Assembly: GCA_018822845.1 (NCBI GenBank)
Contig: JAHJJD010000053.1
Coordinates: forward strand, 1 to 38,328
Direction of reading: 5' to 3'
DNA length: 38,328 nucleotides
Source of the DNA: Gammaproteobacteria bacterium
Lineage (GTDB): Bacteria; Pseudomonadota; Gammaproteobacteria; Thiotrichales; Thiotrichaceae
The notes under the pieces are model-generated. The model did not search any database. It was not told where the DNA came from and worked only from the letters and a program-made list of their open reading frames with translations. Positions 7,171-19,460 of this stretch are shown one piece after another; position 1 is the first letter of the stretch; each line of letters begins with the position of its first letter. The translations under genes and the position numbers were made by a program.

Positions 7171-8838
7171 ATGGATAAACCATGGTTGCAAAGCTACCCA
7201 CCCAACGTTCCGGCGGAGATTGACACCCACCAGTATCGCTCGCTGGTCGACCTGTTTCAGCATAGCGTCGCAGAGTATCGGGATCTCCCGGCCTTCAGCA
7301 ATCTGGGTAAGGTGCTGAGCTATGCGCAAGTGGATGAGTTGACCCGCCAGTTTGCCGCCTACCTGATCCACGGCGCTGGTTTGCAGGCAGGCGATCGTGT
7401 CGCCATCATGATGCCCAACCTGCTGCAATACCCGGTCGCCCTGTTCGGCATCCTGCGTGCCGGGCTGGTGGTGGTTAACACCAATCCGCTCTATACCGAT
7501 CGGGAACTGGAACACCAGTTGAAGGATTCCGGTGCCAAAGCGATTGTTATCCTCGCCAATTTTGCCCACACACTGGAAGCGGTGATGGATGAGGTTGGCG
7601 TCAAAACCATCATTACCACGGAAATCGGTGATTTGCTGGGCTTCCCCAAATCCCTGCTGGTCAATACCGTGGTCAGGCATGTGAAAAAGATGGTGCCAGC
7701 CTACAGCCTGCCCGAAGCCATTGCTTTCAATCAGGTATTGCGGCTGGGCAAACAGTATGCGCCAGCTTATCAGGACGCTGACCCCAGCCATGAGGACATT
7801 GCTTTCCTGCAATATACCGGGGGAACCACGGGTGTGGCCAAGGGCGCTGCGCTGAGCCATCGCAACCTGCTGGCCAATATGTTGCAGGCTGACGCCTGGA
7901 CCAAGGGCTATCTGGAGCATGGCAAGGAAATTTTCATCACAGCCCTGCCGCTTTACCATGTGTTTGCGCTGACGGCGAACGCCCTATTTTCGCTGGAAAT
8001 GGGGGCGAAGAATGTGCTCATCACCAATCCGCGAGACCTGCCTGCTTTTATCAAGGATCTGGCGAAAGAGCCTTTCACTTTCATCACCGGGGTCAATACC
8101 TTGTACAACGCCCTGCTAAACCATCCCGACATCAGCAAGGTGGACTTTTCCCGCCTCAAGATTGCGCTGGGTGGGGGAATGGCGGTGCAAAAACCGGTGG
8201 CGGAACGCTGGAAAGCGCTGACCGGTTCCGTGCTGCTGGAAGCTTACGGACTGACGGAAACGTCTCCGGCAGTGTGCATCAATCCGGTTACGCTGCAAGA
8301 CTATAACGGCATGATTGGCTTGCCGATTTCCTCGACAGAGGTGTCCATCCGCGATGTCGATGGCAATGCACTGGGGGTGGGGGAGCGCGGCGAGTTGTGG
8401 GTGCGCGGTCCGCAGGTGATGCAGGGGTACTGGCAGCGCCCGGATGAAACTGCCAAGGTCATGCCAGGCGATGGCTGGTTACGCACGGGCGATGTTGCCG
8501 TGATCAATGAGCAGGGTTTCGTCAAGCTGGTCGACCGCATCAAGGATATGGTGCTGGTGTCCGGTTTCAACGTCTACCCGAACGAGGTGGAAGACGTGCT
8601 GGCTGCGCACCCCAAAATCCTCGAAGCGGGCGTGATTGGTGTGCCAGACGAGCATTCCGGCGAAATCGTCAAAGCGTTCATCGTCAGGAAGGAAAACAAC
8701 CTGTCGGTGGATGAAGTACGCGCCTATTGCCGCGAAGAGCTTTCCGCCTACAAATGTCCCAAGCAAGTTGTTTTCGTCGAGTCATTGCCCAAGAGCAATG
8801 TCGGCAAGATATTGCGCAAGGAATTGCGGGCGATGTGA
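7171..8838 (+). CDS. fadD: Long-chain fatty acid-CoA ligase FadD
   Basis: The enzyme activates fatty acids to acyl-CoA with ATP, feeding the beta-oxidation enzymes encoded upstream. The 555-residue product follows E. coli FadD almost throughout. It has MMPNLLQYPVALFGILRAG near the N-terminus, the AMP-binding P-loop YTGGTTGVAKGA, the motif EAYGLTETSP, and the hinge and catalytic block DRIKDMVLVSGFNVYPNEVE. The terminal KSNVGKILRKEL contains the catalytic Lys. The ATG at 7171 is chosen because AAGGAGG lies just upstream and the protein then begins like E. coli FadD (W-x-x-x-YP). An ATG at 7129 would add 14 unrelated residues. The protein is probably peripheral at the inner membrane. The gene ends 4 bp from the convergent yoeB. 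Confidence 0.96.
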   Translation: MDKPWLQSYPPNVPAEIDTHQYRSLVDLFQHSVAEYRDLPAFSNLGKVLSYAQVDELTRQFAAYLIHGAGLQAGDRVAIMMPNLLQYPVALFGILRAGLVVVNTNPLYTDRELEHQLKDSGAKAIVILANFAHTLEAVMDEVGVKTIITTEIGDLLGFPKSLLVNTVVRHVKKMVPAYSLPEAIAFNQVLRLGKQYAPAYQDADPSHEDIAFLQYTGGTTGVAKGAALSHRNLLANMLQADAWTKGYLEHGKEIFITALPLYHVFALTANALFSLEMGAKNVLITNPRDLPAFIKDLAKEPFTFITGVNTLYNALLNHPDISKVDFSRLKIALGGGMAVQKPVAERWKALTGSVLLEAYGLTETSPAVCINPVTLQDYNGMIGLPISSTEVSIRDVDGNALGVGERGELWVRGPQVMQGYWQRPDETAKVMPGDGWLRTGDVAVINEQGFVKLVDRIKDMVLVSGFNVYPNEVEDVLAAHPKILEAGVIGVPDEHSGEIVKAFIVRKENNLSVDEVRAYCREELSAYKCPKQVVFVESLPKSNVGKILRKELRAM

Positions 8839-8842
8839 ACCC

Positions 8843-9106
8843 CTATTCGTAGTGATACCGGCAGGAAAGTACGGTCAGGTATTCGTCTTCAACTGCGTAT
8901 ACCAGCCGGTTGCTATCGTCAATCCGACGTGACCAGAAGCCTGTCAGGTTGTGGCGCAGCGGTTCTGGTTTGCCAATGCCTTCGAAAGGCGTGCGTTTGC
9001 TTTCTTCGATCAGTTTGTTGATGCGTTTGAGGGTTTTGCGATCCTGCCCTTGCCAGTAAAGGTAATCGGCCCATGCCGCATCTGTCCATGCCAGTTTTCT
9101 ACTCAT
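8843..9106 (-). CDS. yoeB: Toxin YoeB (RelE-type mRNA interferase)
   Basis: YoeB cleaves mRNA in the ribosomal A site during stress. The 87-residue product has the hallmark run TPFEGIGKPEPLRHNLTGFW, followed by SRRI and the end CRYHY. The catalytic residues of the family are present as Glu48, Arg67 and His85, so the toxin should be active. The ATG at 9106 overlaps the antitoxin stop by 8 bp. A longer frame upstream adds unrelated sequence. It is the distal gene of yefM-yoeB and converges on fadD. Confidence 0.95.
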   Translation of the reverse strand: MSRKLAWTDAAWADYLYWQGQDRKTLKRINKLIEESKRTPFEGIGKPEPLRHNLTGFWSRRIDDSNRLVYAVEDEYLTVLSCRYHYE

Positions 9107-9353
9107 CGAACAGCTCTTTTTCCGTGCATTTTCCCTGTCGGAATTGTTCGATGGATTTGGCCAGATGAGCCGCATTCGCAGGCGTTTTCAGCAAGTGCAG
9201 GGTTTCCATCAGGCTGTTGTAGTAATCCAGCGACATGATAACGGCGTCTTCCGCATCGCGGCGGGTAATGATGGTGCAGTCAGCATCGTTCGCAACCCGG
9301 TTAAGGACTGCTTTCAGATTGGCTCTGGCTTCAGAGAATGTAACGACTTGCAT
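9099..9353 (-). CDS. yefM: Antitoxin YefM
   Basis: This 84-residue Phd/YefM antitoxin neutralises YoeB and represses the operon. The N-terminal DNA-binding part reads VVTFSEARANLKAVLNRV and is followed by TIITRRDAEDAVIMSLDYYN. The C-terminal toxin-binding tail (about residues 55-84) is charged and probably disordered until bound. The ATG at 9353 has GGAG 6 nt upstream; the TTG at 9365 does not fit the family. The gene lies behind pilR on the same strand, but a dedicated operator in the gap suggests its own promoter. Confidence 0.95.
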   Translation of the reverse strand: MQVVTFSEARANLKAVLNRVANDADCTIITRRDAEDAVIMSLDYYNSLMETLHLLKTPANAAHLAKSIEQFRQGKCTEKELFDE

Positions 9354-9363
9354 AACTGACTCC

Positions 9364-9391
9364 AAACTTGTGCTGCATGTAGTACAAGTTT
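9364..9391 (-). promoter_or_regulatory. Palindromic operator of yefM-yoeB
   Basis: A 28-bp near-perfect palindrome has outer arms AAACTTGT and ACAAGTTT and 12 bp between them. It lies immediately upstream of the yefM ribosome-binding site. YefM-YoeB complexes are known to bind palindromes with TGTAC-like cores to autorepress, so this is the likely binding site. The central bases match the dyad at four of six pairs. Confidence 0.65.
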
Positions 9392-9424
9392 ATTGTTTGG
9401 TAGATGAGTGCGCAAGCATCATTT

Positions 9425-10879
9425 TCACCCCTCATCCAGCCCGTACTTCTGAATCCGGTAGCGTAATTGGCGAAAGGTCATCCCCAACAATTCCGCCGCC
9501 TTGGTGCGGTTCCAGCGGGTCTGGTCAAGCGCGCGCAGGATCAGGTCGCGTTCGGCGTCTTCATCCACCGGATTCCAGGCGGGCAGTTTCTCTTGCTCAA
9601 CTGGCGTAGAAGCCATCTGACTCACTACCGGAATGGCACTGACAGGCCCTTCCCCCCTTGCGGGAAAAGGGGTGGGGTGGGGGGAAACAGCATCCGCCGT
9701 CATTCCACCGATTGCCACTGGCAACTGCAAATCATCCGGCTGGATCGTGTTGTTGTCGCACAAGGTACTCGCCCGTTCCAGAATATTTTCCAGCTCACGC
9801 ACGTTACCGGGGAATGCGTAAATGGCCAGCTCATCCCGCGCCGCTGGCGACAGGCGGATCGGCGGCATCTGCCAGCGTTCGGCAATCTTGTGCAGGAAGA
9901 AATCGGCCAGCAGCATGATGTCGTTCTGGCGTTCGCGCAACGGCGGTACTTTCAGCTTGATCACATTGAGGCGGTAATACAAATCCTGACGGAAACGCCC
10001 GGAGGCAACTTCGTGCTCCAGACTCTTGTGGGTGGCGCTGAGGATGCGTGCATCGACCGGAATTTCTTCCAGCCCACCGACCGGTTTTACTGCGCCTTCC
10101 TGAATCGCACGCAGCAATTTGACCTGCATGGTCAGTGGCAGATCGGCGACTTCATCGAGAAATAATGTGCCCTTGTGCGCGGCCTGGAATAGCCCTTGCT
10201 TGTCGGCAACGGCACCGGTAAAGCTGCCTTTCTTGTGGCCGAAGAATTCGCTTTCCATCAGGTTTTCGGGAATTGCGCCGCAGTTGACCGGGACGAACGG
10301 GGCTTTGGCGCGCGAGCCTTGCAGGTGAATCTGGTGCGCCACCAGTTCCTTGCCGCTGCCGGATTCGCCGTGGATGTAGACCGGAGCCTGGCTGCGCGCC
10401 AGTTTGCCGATGGTGGCCTTGAGCTGCTGCATGGCGGGGGAAGTGCCCAGTATGCCGCTGCTGTGGTCGCTTTCTGCTTCTTCGCTGGCAGGTGCTGCAC
10501 GGCCTTTGCCTGCCGACAGTTTCAGGGCGGTCTGGATCAGTTCGCGCAGTTTGGGCAGCTCAACCGGTTTGGAAACGAAATCGTAAGCGCCAGCCTTGAG
10601 TGCTTCTACTGCCCTGTCCATGCTGCCAAACGCAGTGATGACGGCGACTGGAATGTGCGGGTAATTTTTTTGCAGGTAACGCACGATGTCGATACCGTTG
10701 CCGTCAGGCAGTTTCATGTCGGTCAGACACAGGTTCGGCTGGTATTTCTCGATTTTTTCCAGCGCGCTTTGTACGTCCCCCGCCGTGACGGTATCCAGCC
10801 CCATGCGTAACAAGGTGATTTCCAGCAACTCACGGATGTCGGGTTCGTCGTCGATGATCAGTACAGTTTGTTCGGTCAT
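9425..10879 (-). CDS. pilR: Sigma-54-dependent response regulator PilR
   Basis: This NtrC-class activator probably drives type IV pilin transcription with sigma-54, as PilR does in Pseudomonas. The receiver domain has the phospho-acceptor Asp in CLTDMKLPDGNG (about residue 54). The AAA+ domain follows with Walker A GESGSGKE, the sigma-54 contact loop as GSFTGA (Ser in place of the common Ala) and Walker B TLFLDEVADL. The C-terminal Fis-type helix-turn-helix is NRTKAAELLGMTFRQLRYRI, the form typical of PilR. The linker between AAA+ and HTH contains a repeat-encoded stretch, SPHPTPFPARGEGP (about residues 398-412). The gene starts 18 bp after pilS. No pilin gene is in the window. Confidence 0.9.
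   Translation of the reverse strand: MTEQTVLIIDDEPDIRELLEITLLRMGLDTVTAGDVQSALEKIEKYQPNLCLTDMKLPDGNGIDIVRYLQKNYPHIPVAVITAFGSMDRAVEALKAGAYDFVSKPVELPKLRELIQTALKLSAGKGRAAPASEEAESDHSSGILGTSPAMQQLKATIGKLARSQAPVYIHGESGSGKELVAHQIHLQGSRAKAPFVPVNCGAIPENLMESEFFGHKKGSFTGAVADKQGLFQAAHKGTLFLDEVADLPLTMQVKLLRAIQEGAVKPVGGLEEIPVDARILSATHKSLEHEVASGRFRQDLYYRLNVIKLKVPPLRERQNDIMLLADFFLHKIAERWQMPPIRLSPAARDELAIYAFPGNVRELENILERASTLCDNNTIQPDDLQLPVAIGGMTADAVSPHPTPFPARGEGPVSAIPVVSQMASTPVEQEKLPAWNPVDEDAERDLILRALDQTRWNRTKAAELLGMTFRQLRYRIQKYGLDEG
9646..9685. repeat. Palindromic repeat arm inserted in frame in pilR
   Basis: A C-run/G-run hairpin with turn CCTTGCGGG gives a single-arm version of the GC-rich repeat. On the coding strand it encodes PHPTPFPARGEGP in the linker between the AAA+ and DNA-binding domains. 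Confidence 0.7.
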
Positions 10880-10897
10880 ATTGAGTATTTTTGTTGT

Positions 10898-12526
10898 TTA
10901 ACGATTGTGGGCGAACACGATACGGAAGCAGCTTCCCCCGGTCGGTAGCGGGATGTATTCCAGGTTTGCGCCATTGGTCAGACAGAGTTCACGCGACATG
11001 AACAATCCCAGCCCGGTGCCTTGCGTGCTGGTGGTGAAAAACGGCTCAAACAGGCGTTGGCGCTGTTCTTCCGTCATGCCACGCCCATTGTCGATGATGT
11101 TGAGCATGATGTCGCGTGTATGGGTCGGGTTGCCGCCCTGAATATCCAGTTGCAGCTTTTTCGGGTTTTCGTGGGCGTATTTGAGCGCATTGCGGCACAG
11201 GTTCCAGATGATCTGGTGCAGGTGTGCCGGGTCGAATTCCACCACCGTATCGGCGGGTTCGATGAATAGCGATACCTGATCTTCACGCAGCTTGTTTTGC
11301 AGGACGAAATCCTTGCGGAATTCGTGCAGCCACAGTTTTAGCGCCAGCCGTTCGCGGTTCGGGTTCTTTTTGCGCGACAGGTTGAGGACGCTTTCGATGG
11401 TCAGGTTCATACGCCGCGCGTTGGACTGGATGATCTGGAGCAGGCGTAAATCGGCCTTGTCCAGATTTTGCGATTCACCCATCAGTTGCGCTGCATGGCT
11501 GATTGCGCCCAATGGATTGCGGATTTCGTGGGCAATACTGGCGGTCAACTGGCCGAGGGAGGCGAGTTTGGCGCTTTGCAGCTTTTCGCGCTGTTCCGTG
11601 GTGTCTTCCAGATTGATCATGGTGGCGCGGCGCGACTGGGTGCCCAGTTGTGAGAAACGGGCGCGCATTTCGGTGGTGTTCTGGTGACGTACATCGAAAC
11701 TGCCGATACGCGGGCTGACTTTGTGCAGCCAGTGTTGCAGGTGGTGGTCGAGTTCGGGGGCAAACTGTTCGAGCGGTTTGCTGCGCCAGTTGCCGGGTTC
11801 GCCGAGCATTTCCCATGCAGCCTGGTTCATGTGGCGGATGGAGCCGGAGCCTTCCACCACCAGAATCCCCGCTTCCAGCTTGTCGAGGATGGACTGGTTC
11901 AATTGCGACAGGTTGGCGAGGTCAACGCCTCGCCGGTTGGCGAGGGAAGCCATGGCACTGGCTTTGCGTATCCAGCGGTTACTGGCCCAACTGATCAGCA
12001 TGATAAACAGGGCAATCAGGCCGCTGTGCATAACGCCACTTTGCTCTGAAACGCCTTTGGATTGTAGCCAGACTTGCATGGCAATGGTGGCCAGGCCGGT
12101 TAGTGTGCCCAGCATCAGGGAAACGTGCCCTTGATGGCCAAGGTGGGGTATCAGTACCGGAATCAGCAGCAGGACGCCAAACCCGGCTTCGATTCCCCCG
12201 CTGGCGTAAATCAGCCCAAGCAGGATGGCTATGTCCAGTAGCACGAACAGCAGGGTTTGTACGGGCAGATCCGGCCACTGGAAATAGGAGCTCAGGTTGC
12301 TCAGCACGGCAATGATCAGGTACGTGCCGGTCAGCCAGACAAACAGGTTCGGATCGTATTGCCCCAGTCTGACGTTGCCGTACTCCAGTACTAGCGCAAC
12401 CAGCAGTGCACCTGCCAGGGTAAGGCGGTAAACGTGGTAGAGGCGCAGCAGATTCCAGGGGTCTTCGTGCAGGAAGACCGGTACTAGTCTTTCGTCAAAT
12501 GAAGTTTCGCGTGCTCCAGACTGCAA
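10898..12526 (-). CDS. pilS: Sensor histidine kinase PilS
   Basis: This is the membrane kinase partner of PilR. After a short cytoplasmic start (HEDPWNLLRLYHVYRL, typical of PilS) there are about six membrane helices, then a PAS-like region (LDKLEAGILVVEGSGSIRHM). The HisKA box ASIAHEIRNPLGAISHAAQL carries the phospho-acceptor His. The ATPase N box is NLCRNALKYA, and the G boxes are DNGRGM and GTGLGLF. I prefer the TTG at 12526, which has AGGGGG upstream. A GTG at 12580 is also open but has no ribosome-binding site and overlaps the preceding gene more. The gene overlaps the PP0621-like gene by 43 bp, which suggests coupling. Confidence 0.9.
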   Translation of the reverse strand: MQSGARETSFDERLVPVFLHEDPWNLLRLYHVYRLTLAGALLVALVLEYGNVRLGQYDPNLFVWLTGTYLIIAVLSNLSSYFQWPDLPVQTLLFVLLDIAILLGLIYASGGIEAGFGVLLLIPVLIPHLGHQGHVSLMLGTLTGLATIAMQVWLQSKGVSEQSGVMHSGLIALFIMLISWASNRWIRKASAMASLANRRGVDLANLSQLNQSILDKLEAGILVVEGSGSIRHMNQAAWEMLGEPGNWRSKPLEQFAPELDHHLQHWLHKVSPRIGSFDVRHQNTTEMRARFSQLGTQSRRATMINLEDTTEQREKLQSAKLASLGQLTASIAHEIRNPLGAISHAAQLMGESQNLDKADLRLLQIIQSNARRMNLTIESVLNLSRKKNPNRERLALKLWLHEFRKDFVLQNKLREDQVSLFIEPADTVVEFDPAHLHQIIWNLCRNALKYAHENPKKLQLDIQGGNPTHTRDIMLNIIDNGRGMTEEQRQRLFEPFFTTSTQGTGLGLFMSRELCLTNGANLEYIPLPTGGSCFRIVFAHNR

Positions 12527-12726
12527 AAGTGTTTTCCCCCTTGAGAAATCGCTTCGTCTTCCGGGACATGCAGGCCGCACTGTAAGCAGCGCACCATGCG
12601 GGTATTTTTAGGAATTTTCCCGGATGTTTGTTTGTTGTGTTGTTTCAATTGTTGCTTTCGCTGCCAGGATTTTAACAGTAGGAACCCGACTGCCAGCAAA
12701 ACAAGAATAAAAAGAATACGGGACAT
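12484..12726 (-). CDS. PP0621-like small membrane protein with Cys pairs
   Basis: This 80-residue protein has one N-terminal membrane helix (ILFILVLLAVGFLLL) and a basic linker. A C-terminal metal-binding-like module follows, MVRCLQCGLHVPEDEAI, then KHFCSLEHAKLHL. The CxxC and CxxxH spacing suggests one zinc. Proteins of this kind are commonly encoded just before pilS in gammaproteobacteria and are annotated as PP0621 family without a function. It overlaps pilS. Its start is back to back with the nadE promoter region. Confidence 0.8.
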   Translation of the reverse strand: MSRILFILVLLAVGFLLLKSWQRKQQLKQHNKQTSGKIPKNTRMVRCLQCGLHVPEDEAISQGGKHFCSLEHAKLHLTKD

Positions 12727-12748
12727 GATGTATTTAGCCCTTTTCAGG

Positions 12749-12754
12749 TATAGT
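12749..12754 (+). promoter_or_regulatory. Possible -10 element for nadE
   Basis: TATAGT lies about 34 bp upstream of the chosen nadE start, in the divergent gap with the PP0621-like gene. No convincing -35 accompanies it at normal spacing, so this is a weak call. Confidence 0.3.
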
Positions 12755-12787
12755 CTTCGCCTTGTAACAATACAGTTTTATGACATC

Positions 12788-16377
<3,590 letters not shown>

Positions 16378-16381
<4 letters not shown>

Positions 16382-17550
16382 AGGTGGTAAAGGTTTCGGC
16401 AGGCGGGCAACGGTTTCTCGCCCTGGATGCCCTGCGGGGTTTGGCGGCTTTGTGGGTGGTGTATTTCCACGTTTTTGGCGGTTTGGGTTATCTGGCGGTG
16501 GATTTTTTCCTCGTCCTCAGCGGCTTTATCCTGTCGCACCGTTATTTGTATGGTGACAAACAGTCCACCCCGCTGGAATTCATCAGTCACCGTATTGCGC
16601 GGCTGTATCCGCTGCATTTGTATACCCTGCTGATGTTTCTGCTGGTGCATGGGTTAGTGTACTGGACGATGCCGAATTTTACCGATGGAACGCTGTTTAC
16701 ATTCATTCAGAACCTGACCATGACCCATAATATCGGTCTGAATCCACACGGACTGACATGGAATTACCCCAGTTGGTCAGTGTCAGTGGAATTCTGGGTC
16801 AATATCGTGTTCATTTTCCTGATTACGCGCCAGACCCGTAGCGGGGTGTTGTTCCTGTTGGGGACGCTGGGAATCTTGGTACTGTTCATGCAGCACGGGC
16901 AGTTGAATACGCAGTCGGAAAACTATTTCGGTTTCCTCAATTCTGGTCTGCTGCGTGGGATGGCGTCGTTTCTGCTGGGGATTTTGTCCTACCGACTCTA
17001 CTTGTTTTACTGTGATGACTGGCGGATTAAGCGTTATGCCAACGGGTTGGAAATGGTTTGCGTGCTGGTAATTATCGGTATTGTCTGGAGCCGCACGGGA
17101 AAGTCGATGGGGATGGATGTGTTCGTGCCGTATATCGCCCTGCTGATGGTGGCTATTTTCGCTTTTGAACAAGGCTGGTTGTCGCGCTGGCTACGTAAGC
17201 TGGCGTATCTGGGCGACATTTCCTACTCGGTTTACCTCAACCATCTGGTGGTGCTGATGCTGTTCCGCCACTGGTCGCTGCAATACGGCTGGTCGAAAAC
17301 CACTATTTTTGGTCTGACCTTGGCAACCGTACTGGTGTATTCGCATTTCACCCATCGCTATCTGGAAATCCCGTTGGGTAAAAAATTACGCAGGGGGCTG
17401 GAATGGTTGACTTCCAGCCCACCGCCGCCCGTTTTAGTGCACCGTCCACTCGACCAGCCCGGTATAGGCAGTGATCAAAACAATCACACCGAACGCAATC
17501 CGGTACCAGGCAAAAATGGTGAAATCGTGGTGGCTAACGTAGCGAATTAA
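16378..17550 (+). CDS. Acyltransferase 3 family integral membrane protein
   Basis: This 390-residue protein with about ten membrane helices probably O-acylates a surface polysaccharide or lipid. Family signatures are FLALDALRGLAALWVVYFHV near the N-terminus, with the His used by the family, and VDFFLVLSGFILSHRY. The segment FISHRIARLYPLHL and later PSWSVSVEFWVN also fit. The ATG overlaps the tmcA stop (ATGA). The natural end of the fold is about HRYLEIPLGKKLRRGLEW. The last 45 or so residues (TSSPPPPVLVHRPLDQPG onward) are antisense to uppP and look like a read-through tail. The acyl acceptor is unknown. RfaH nearby would fit a polysaccharide context but is not in the same operon. Confidence 0.85.
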
Positions 17551-18261
17551 CGCCCGTACCGCGATCATGGCGCTGATGAACGAGAAAATGAAACCCACAA
17601 TCCACGCGCCCATGTCATCCATGCTCAGCAGGTCACGTTCCGTGTACATGGAGTAAATGGAGGCGATCCCCAGGGTCGGTACGGCCAAAAAGAAGGAAAA
17701 CTCCGCAGCGGCTTTGCGTGACAGCCCGAAGAACAGCCCGCCGATGATGGTGGAGCCGGAACGCGACATGCCCGGAATCAGCGCGACAGCTTGCGCAAAA
17801 CCGAGTTTCAGCGCATCCAGTGGGCGGATGTCGTCAACCGTTTCAATTGTCACGGTATGTTTGCGCTTTTCCGCCCACAGGATGATGAACGCGCCGACGA
17901 TAAAGGCGATAGCGACTGGTACCGGTTTAAACAGATACGCCTTGATGATGTCGCCGAACAGCAGGCCGAGAATGGCCAGTGGCAGGAAGGCAATCGCCAG
18001 ATTGATGATCAGGCGGTTGGCAATCGGGTCACGCCCCATACCGGCAAACGTACTGACGAAACGGGTGCGGTATTCCCATACTACCGCGAGGATGGCACCT
18101 AACTGGATGGCGATTTCAAACACGCCCCGTTTGTCGTGATCCATAAAATTCATCAGGTCGCCCGCCAGAATCAGGTGGCCGGTGCTGGAAATGGGCAGGA
18201 ATTCGGTTGCGCCCTCAACAAGCCCCATGACGGCGGCTTTGAGCAGAAGTAGAAGATCCAT
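17434..18261 (-). CDS. uppP: Undecaprenyl-diphosphate phosphatase UppP (BacA)
   Basis: This integral membrane enzyme recycles the lipid carrier for peptidoglycan and polysaccharide synthesis by dephosphorylating undecaprenyl diphosphate. The 275-residue length is standard. Both conserved blocks are present: GLVEGATEFLPISSTGHLIL (about residues 14-33), and IPGMSRSGSTIIGG with the catalytic Ser/Arg region. The ATG at 18261 has AAGGA 5 nt upstream. Its final 117 bp overlap the acyltransferase gene on the plus strand. It is read away from the midA gene's 3' end with a 33-bp gap, so co-transcription with midA is possible. Confidence 0.95.
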   Translation of the reverse strand: MDLLLLLKAAVMGLVEGATEFLPISSTGHLILAGDLMNFMDHDKRGVFEIAIQLGAILAVVWEYRTRFVSTFAGMGRDPIANRLIINLAIAFLPLAILGLLFGDIIKAYLFKPVPVAIAFIVGAFIILWAEKRKHTVTIETVDDIRPLDALKLGFAQAVALIPGMSRSGSTIIGGLFFGLSRKAAAEFSFFLAVPTLGIASIYSMYTERDLLSMDDMGAWIVGFIFSFISAMIAVRALIRYVSHHDFTIFAWYRIAFGVIVLITAYTGLVEWTVH

Positions 18262-18294
18262 GGCGATCCTTTGGTATGTTAGTTGGTGGATGGA

Positions 18295-19413
18295 TTATAG
18301 ACGATGTCGTTGGTTGGCAAGTCTAAAGCCCACCAATTCCGACGTAAACCCTTTGCATAGGGCTATTACCTTGAAACGGTCGCCCATTTCCGATGGAAGG
18401 CTCAAGGTGCGCACTTGCTGCGCCAGTTTATACTGTGCGGCTGGTGTGGTTTGTAAGGCTTGCATGAACAGTTCTTCCAGCCCGCTACTGGCGAGAAAGG
18501 CCGCTTGCGTCGTGTAACCGGCCAGTTCCAGCCCGGCGTCCACGCCCGCTTCCGCAACAGCCGTGAAATCCACACTGGCGGTGATGTCCTGAAGGCCGGG
18601 GTAAAGCAGCGGGTTGTCATGTACGCGGTGCTGGTAGTGGCAAATCAGCGTGCCCTGCGTCCGCTCAGGGTGGTAGTAGTCTTTCTGTTCGTAGCCGTAG
18701 TCGATCAGCAGTAATGCGCCCGCTTCCAGCGTATCTGCCATGCTGCGCATCCAGCCGGGCAGGGCAGGGTTGTATTCGGAGGTGTACGCGCCGTCTACTG
18801 CTACCAAGCCAAAACCATCTTCCAGAATTTCCACATGTCGGATAACCCTTTCCCCCGCCACCAGCGTAAACAACTCCACCGGCATCGCATCCAGCACTTC
18901 ATTTCCTACAATCACCCCACGCATCGGCTCGGCGGGCAGCGTATCCAGCCATGTGACCCGCTCCAGCAAATGAGGAACCCTGGCCTGCAAGGTCTGCCGT
19001 TGCCGGTCGCGTAGTTCCGGGCTGAGATCCAGAATCTGGTAGCGTTGCGGCAGGCAATCCAGTTCCTCCAGCCGCAACAGCATGTCCGCTGCCATCACGC
19101 CGCTACCAGCGCCCAGTTCCAGTATGTGGCCGCCGCCCAGTTCCGCCAGTAGCTGCGCGCACTGGTTGGCGAGGCATTGCGAAAACAGCGGGGAAATTTC
19201 CGGCGCGGTAATGAAATCGCCTTCCTTGCCAATCTTGCGCAAACCGGCCACGTAGTAGCCCAACCCCGGCTCGTACAGCGCCATGCGCATGAATTCATGG
19301 AAAGGAATGCTGCCGCCATTGGCTGTCATTGCAGCACGGATGCGTCCGGCCAGCTGTTCGCTGTGCGCCAATGCCTCGGCTGTTGGTGTGGGTAATGTGT
19401 CAGTAAAGCGCAT
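18295..19413 (-). CDS. Class I SAM-dependent methyltransferase, MidA/NDUFAF7 type
   Basis: This 372-residue protein belongs to the DUF185 family. Its mitochondrial member NDUFAF7 methylates an arginine in complex I; bacterial substrates are less clear. Family features are IPFHEFMRMALYEPGLGYY near the N-terminus, GDFITAPEISPLFSQCLA, the SAM motif ILELGAGSGVMAADML and the acidic VGNEVLDAMPVELF. The glycine-rich SAM site is intact. It lies upstream of uppP on the same strand and diverges from the pteridine-reductase-like gene, with only about 50 bp between starts. No complex I genes are in view. Confidence 0.88.
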   Translation of the reverse strand: MRFTDTLPTPTAEALAHSEQLAGRIRAAMTANGGSIPFHEFMRMALYEPGLGYYVAGLRKIGKEGDFITAPEISPLFSQCLANQCAQLLAELGGGHILELGAGSGVMAADMLLRLEELDCLPQRYQILDLSPELRDRQRQTLQARVPHLLERVTWLDTLPAEPMRGVIVGNEVLDAMPVELFTLVAGERVIRHVEILEDGFGLVAVDGAYTSEYNPALPGWMRSMADTLEAGALLLIDYGYEQKDYYHPERTQGTLICHYQHRVHDNPLLYPGLQDITASVDFTAVAEAGVDAGLELAGYTTQAAFLASSGLEELFMQALQTTPAAQYKLAQQVRTLSLPSEMGDRFKVIALCKGFTSELVGFRLANQRHRL

Positions 19414-19460
19414 GTCAGGTTATCATGACGAAAAACACCAAGCTTAACAGAAGGTACGGC

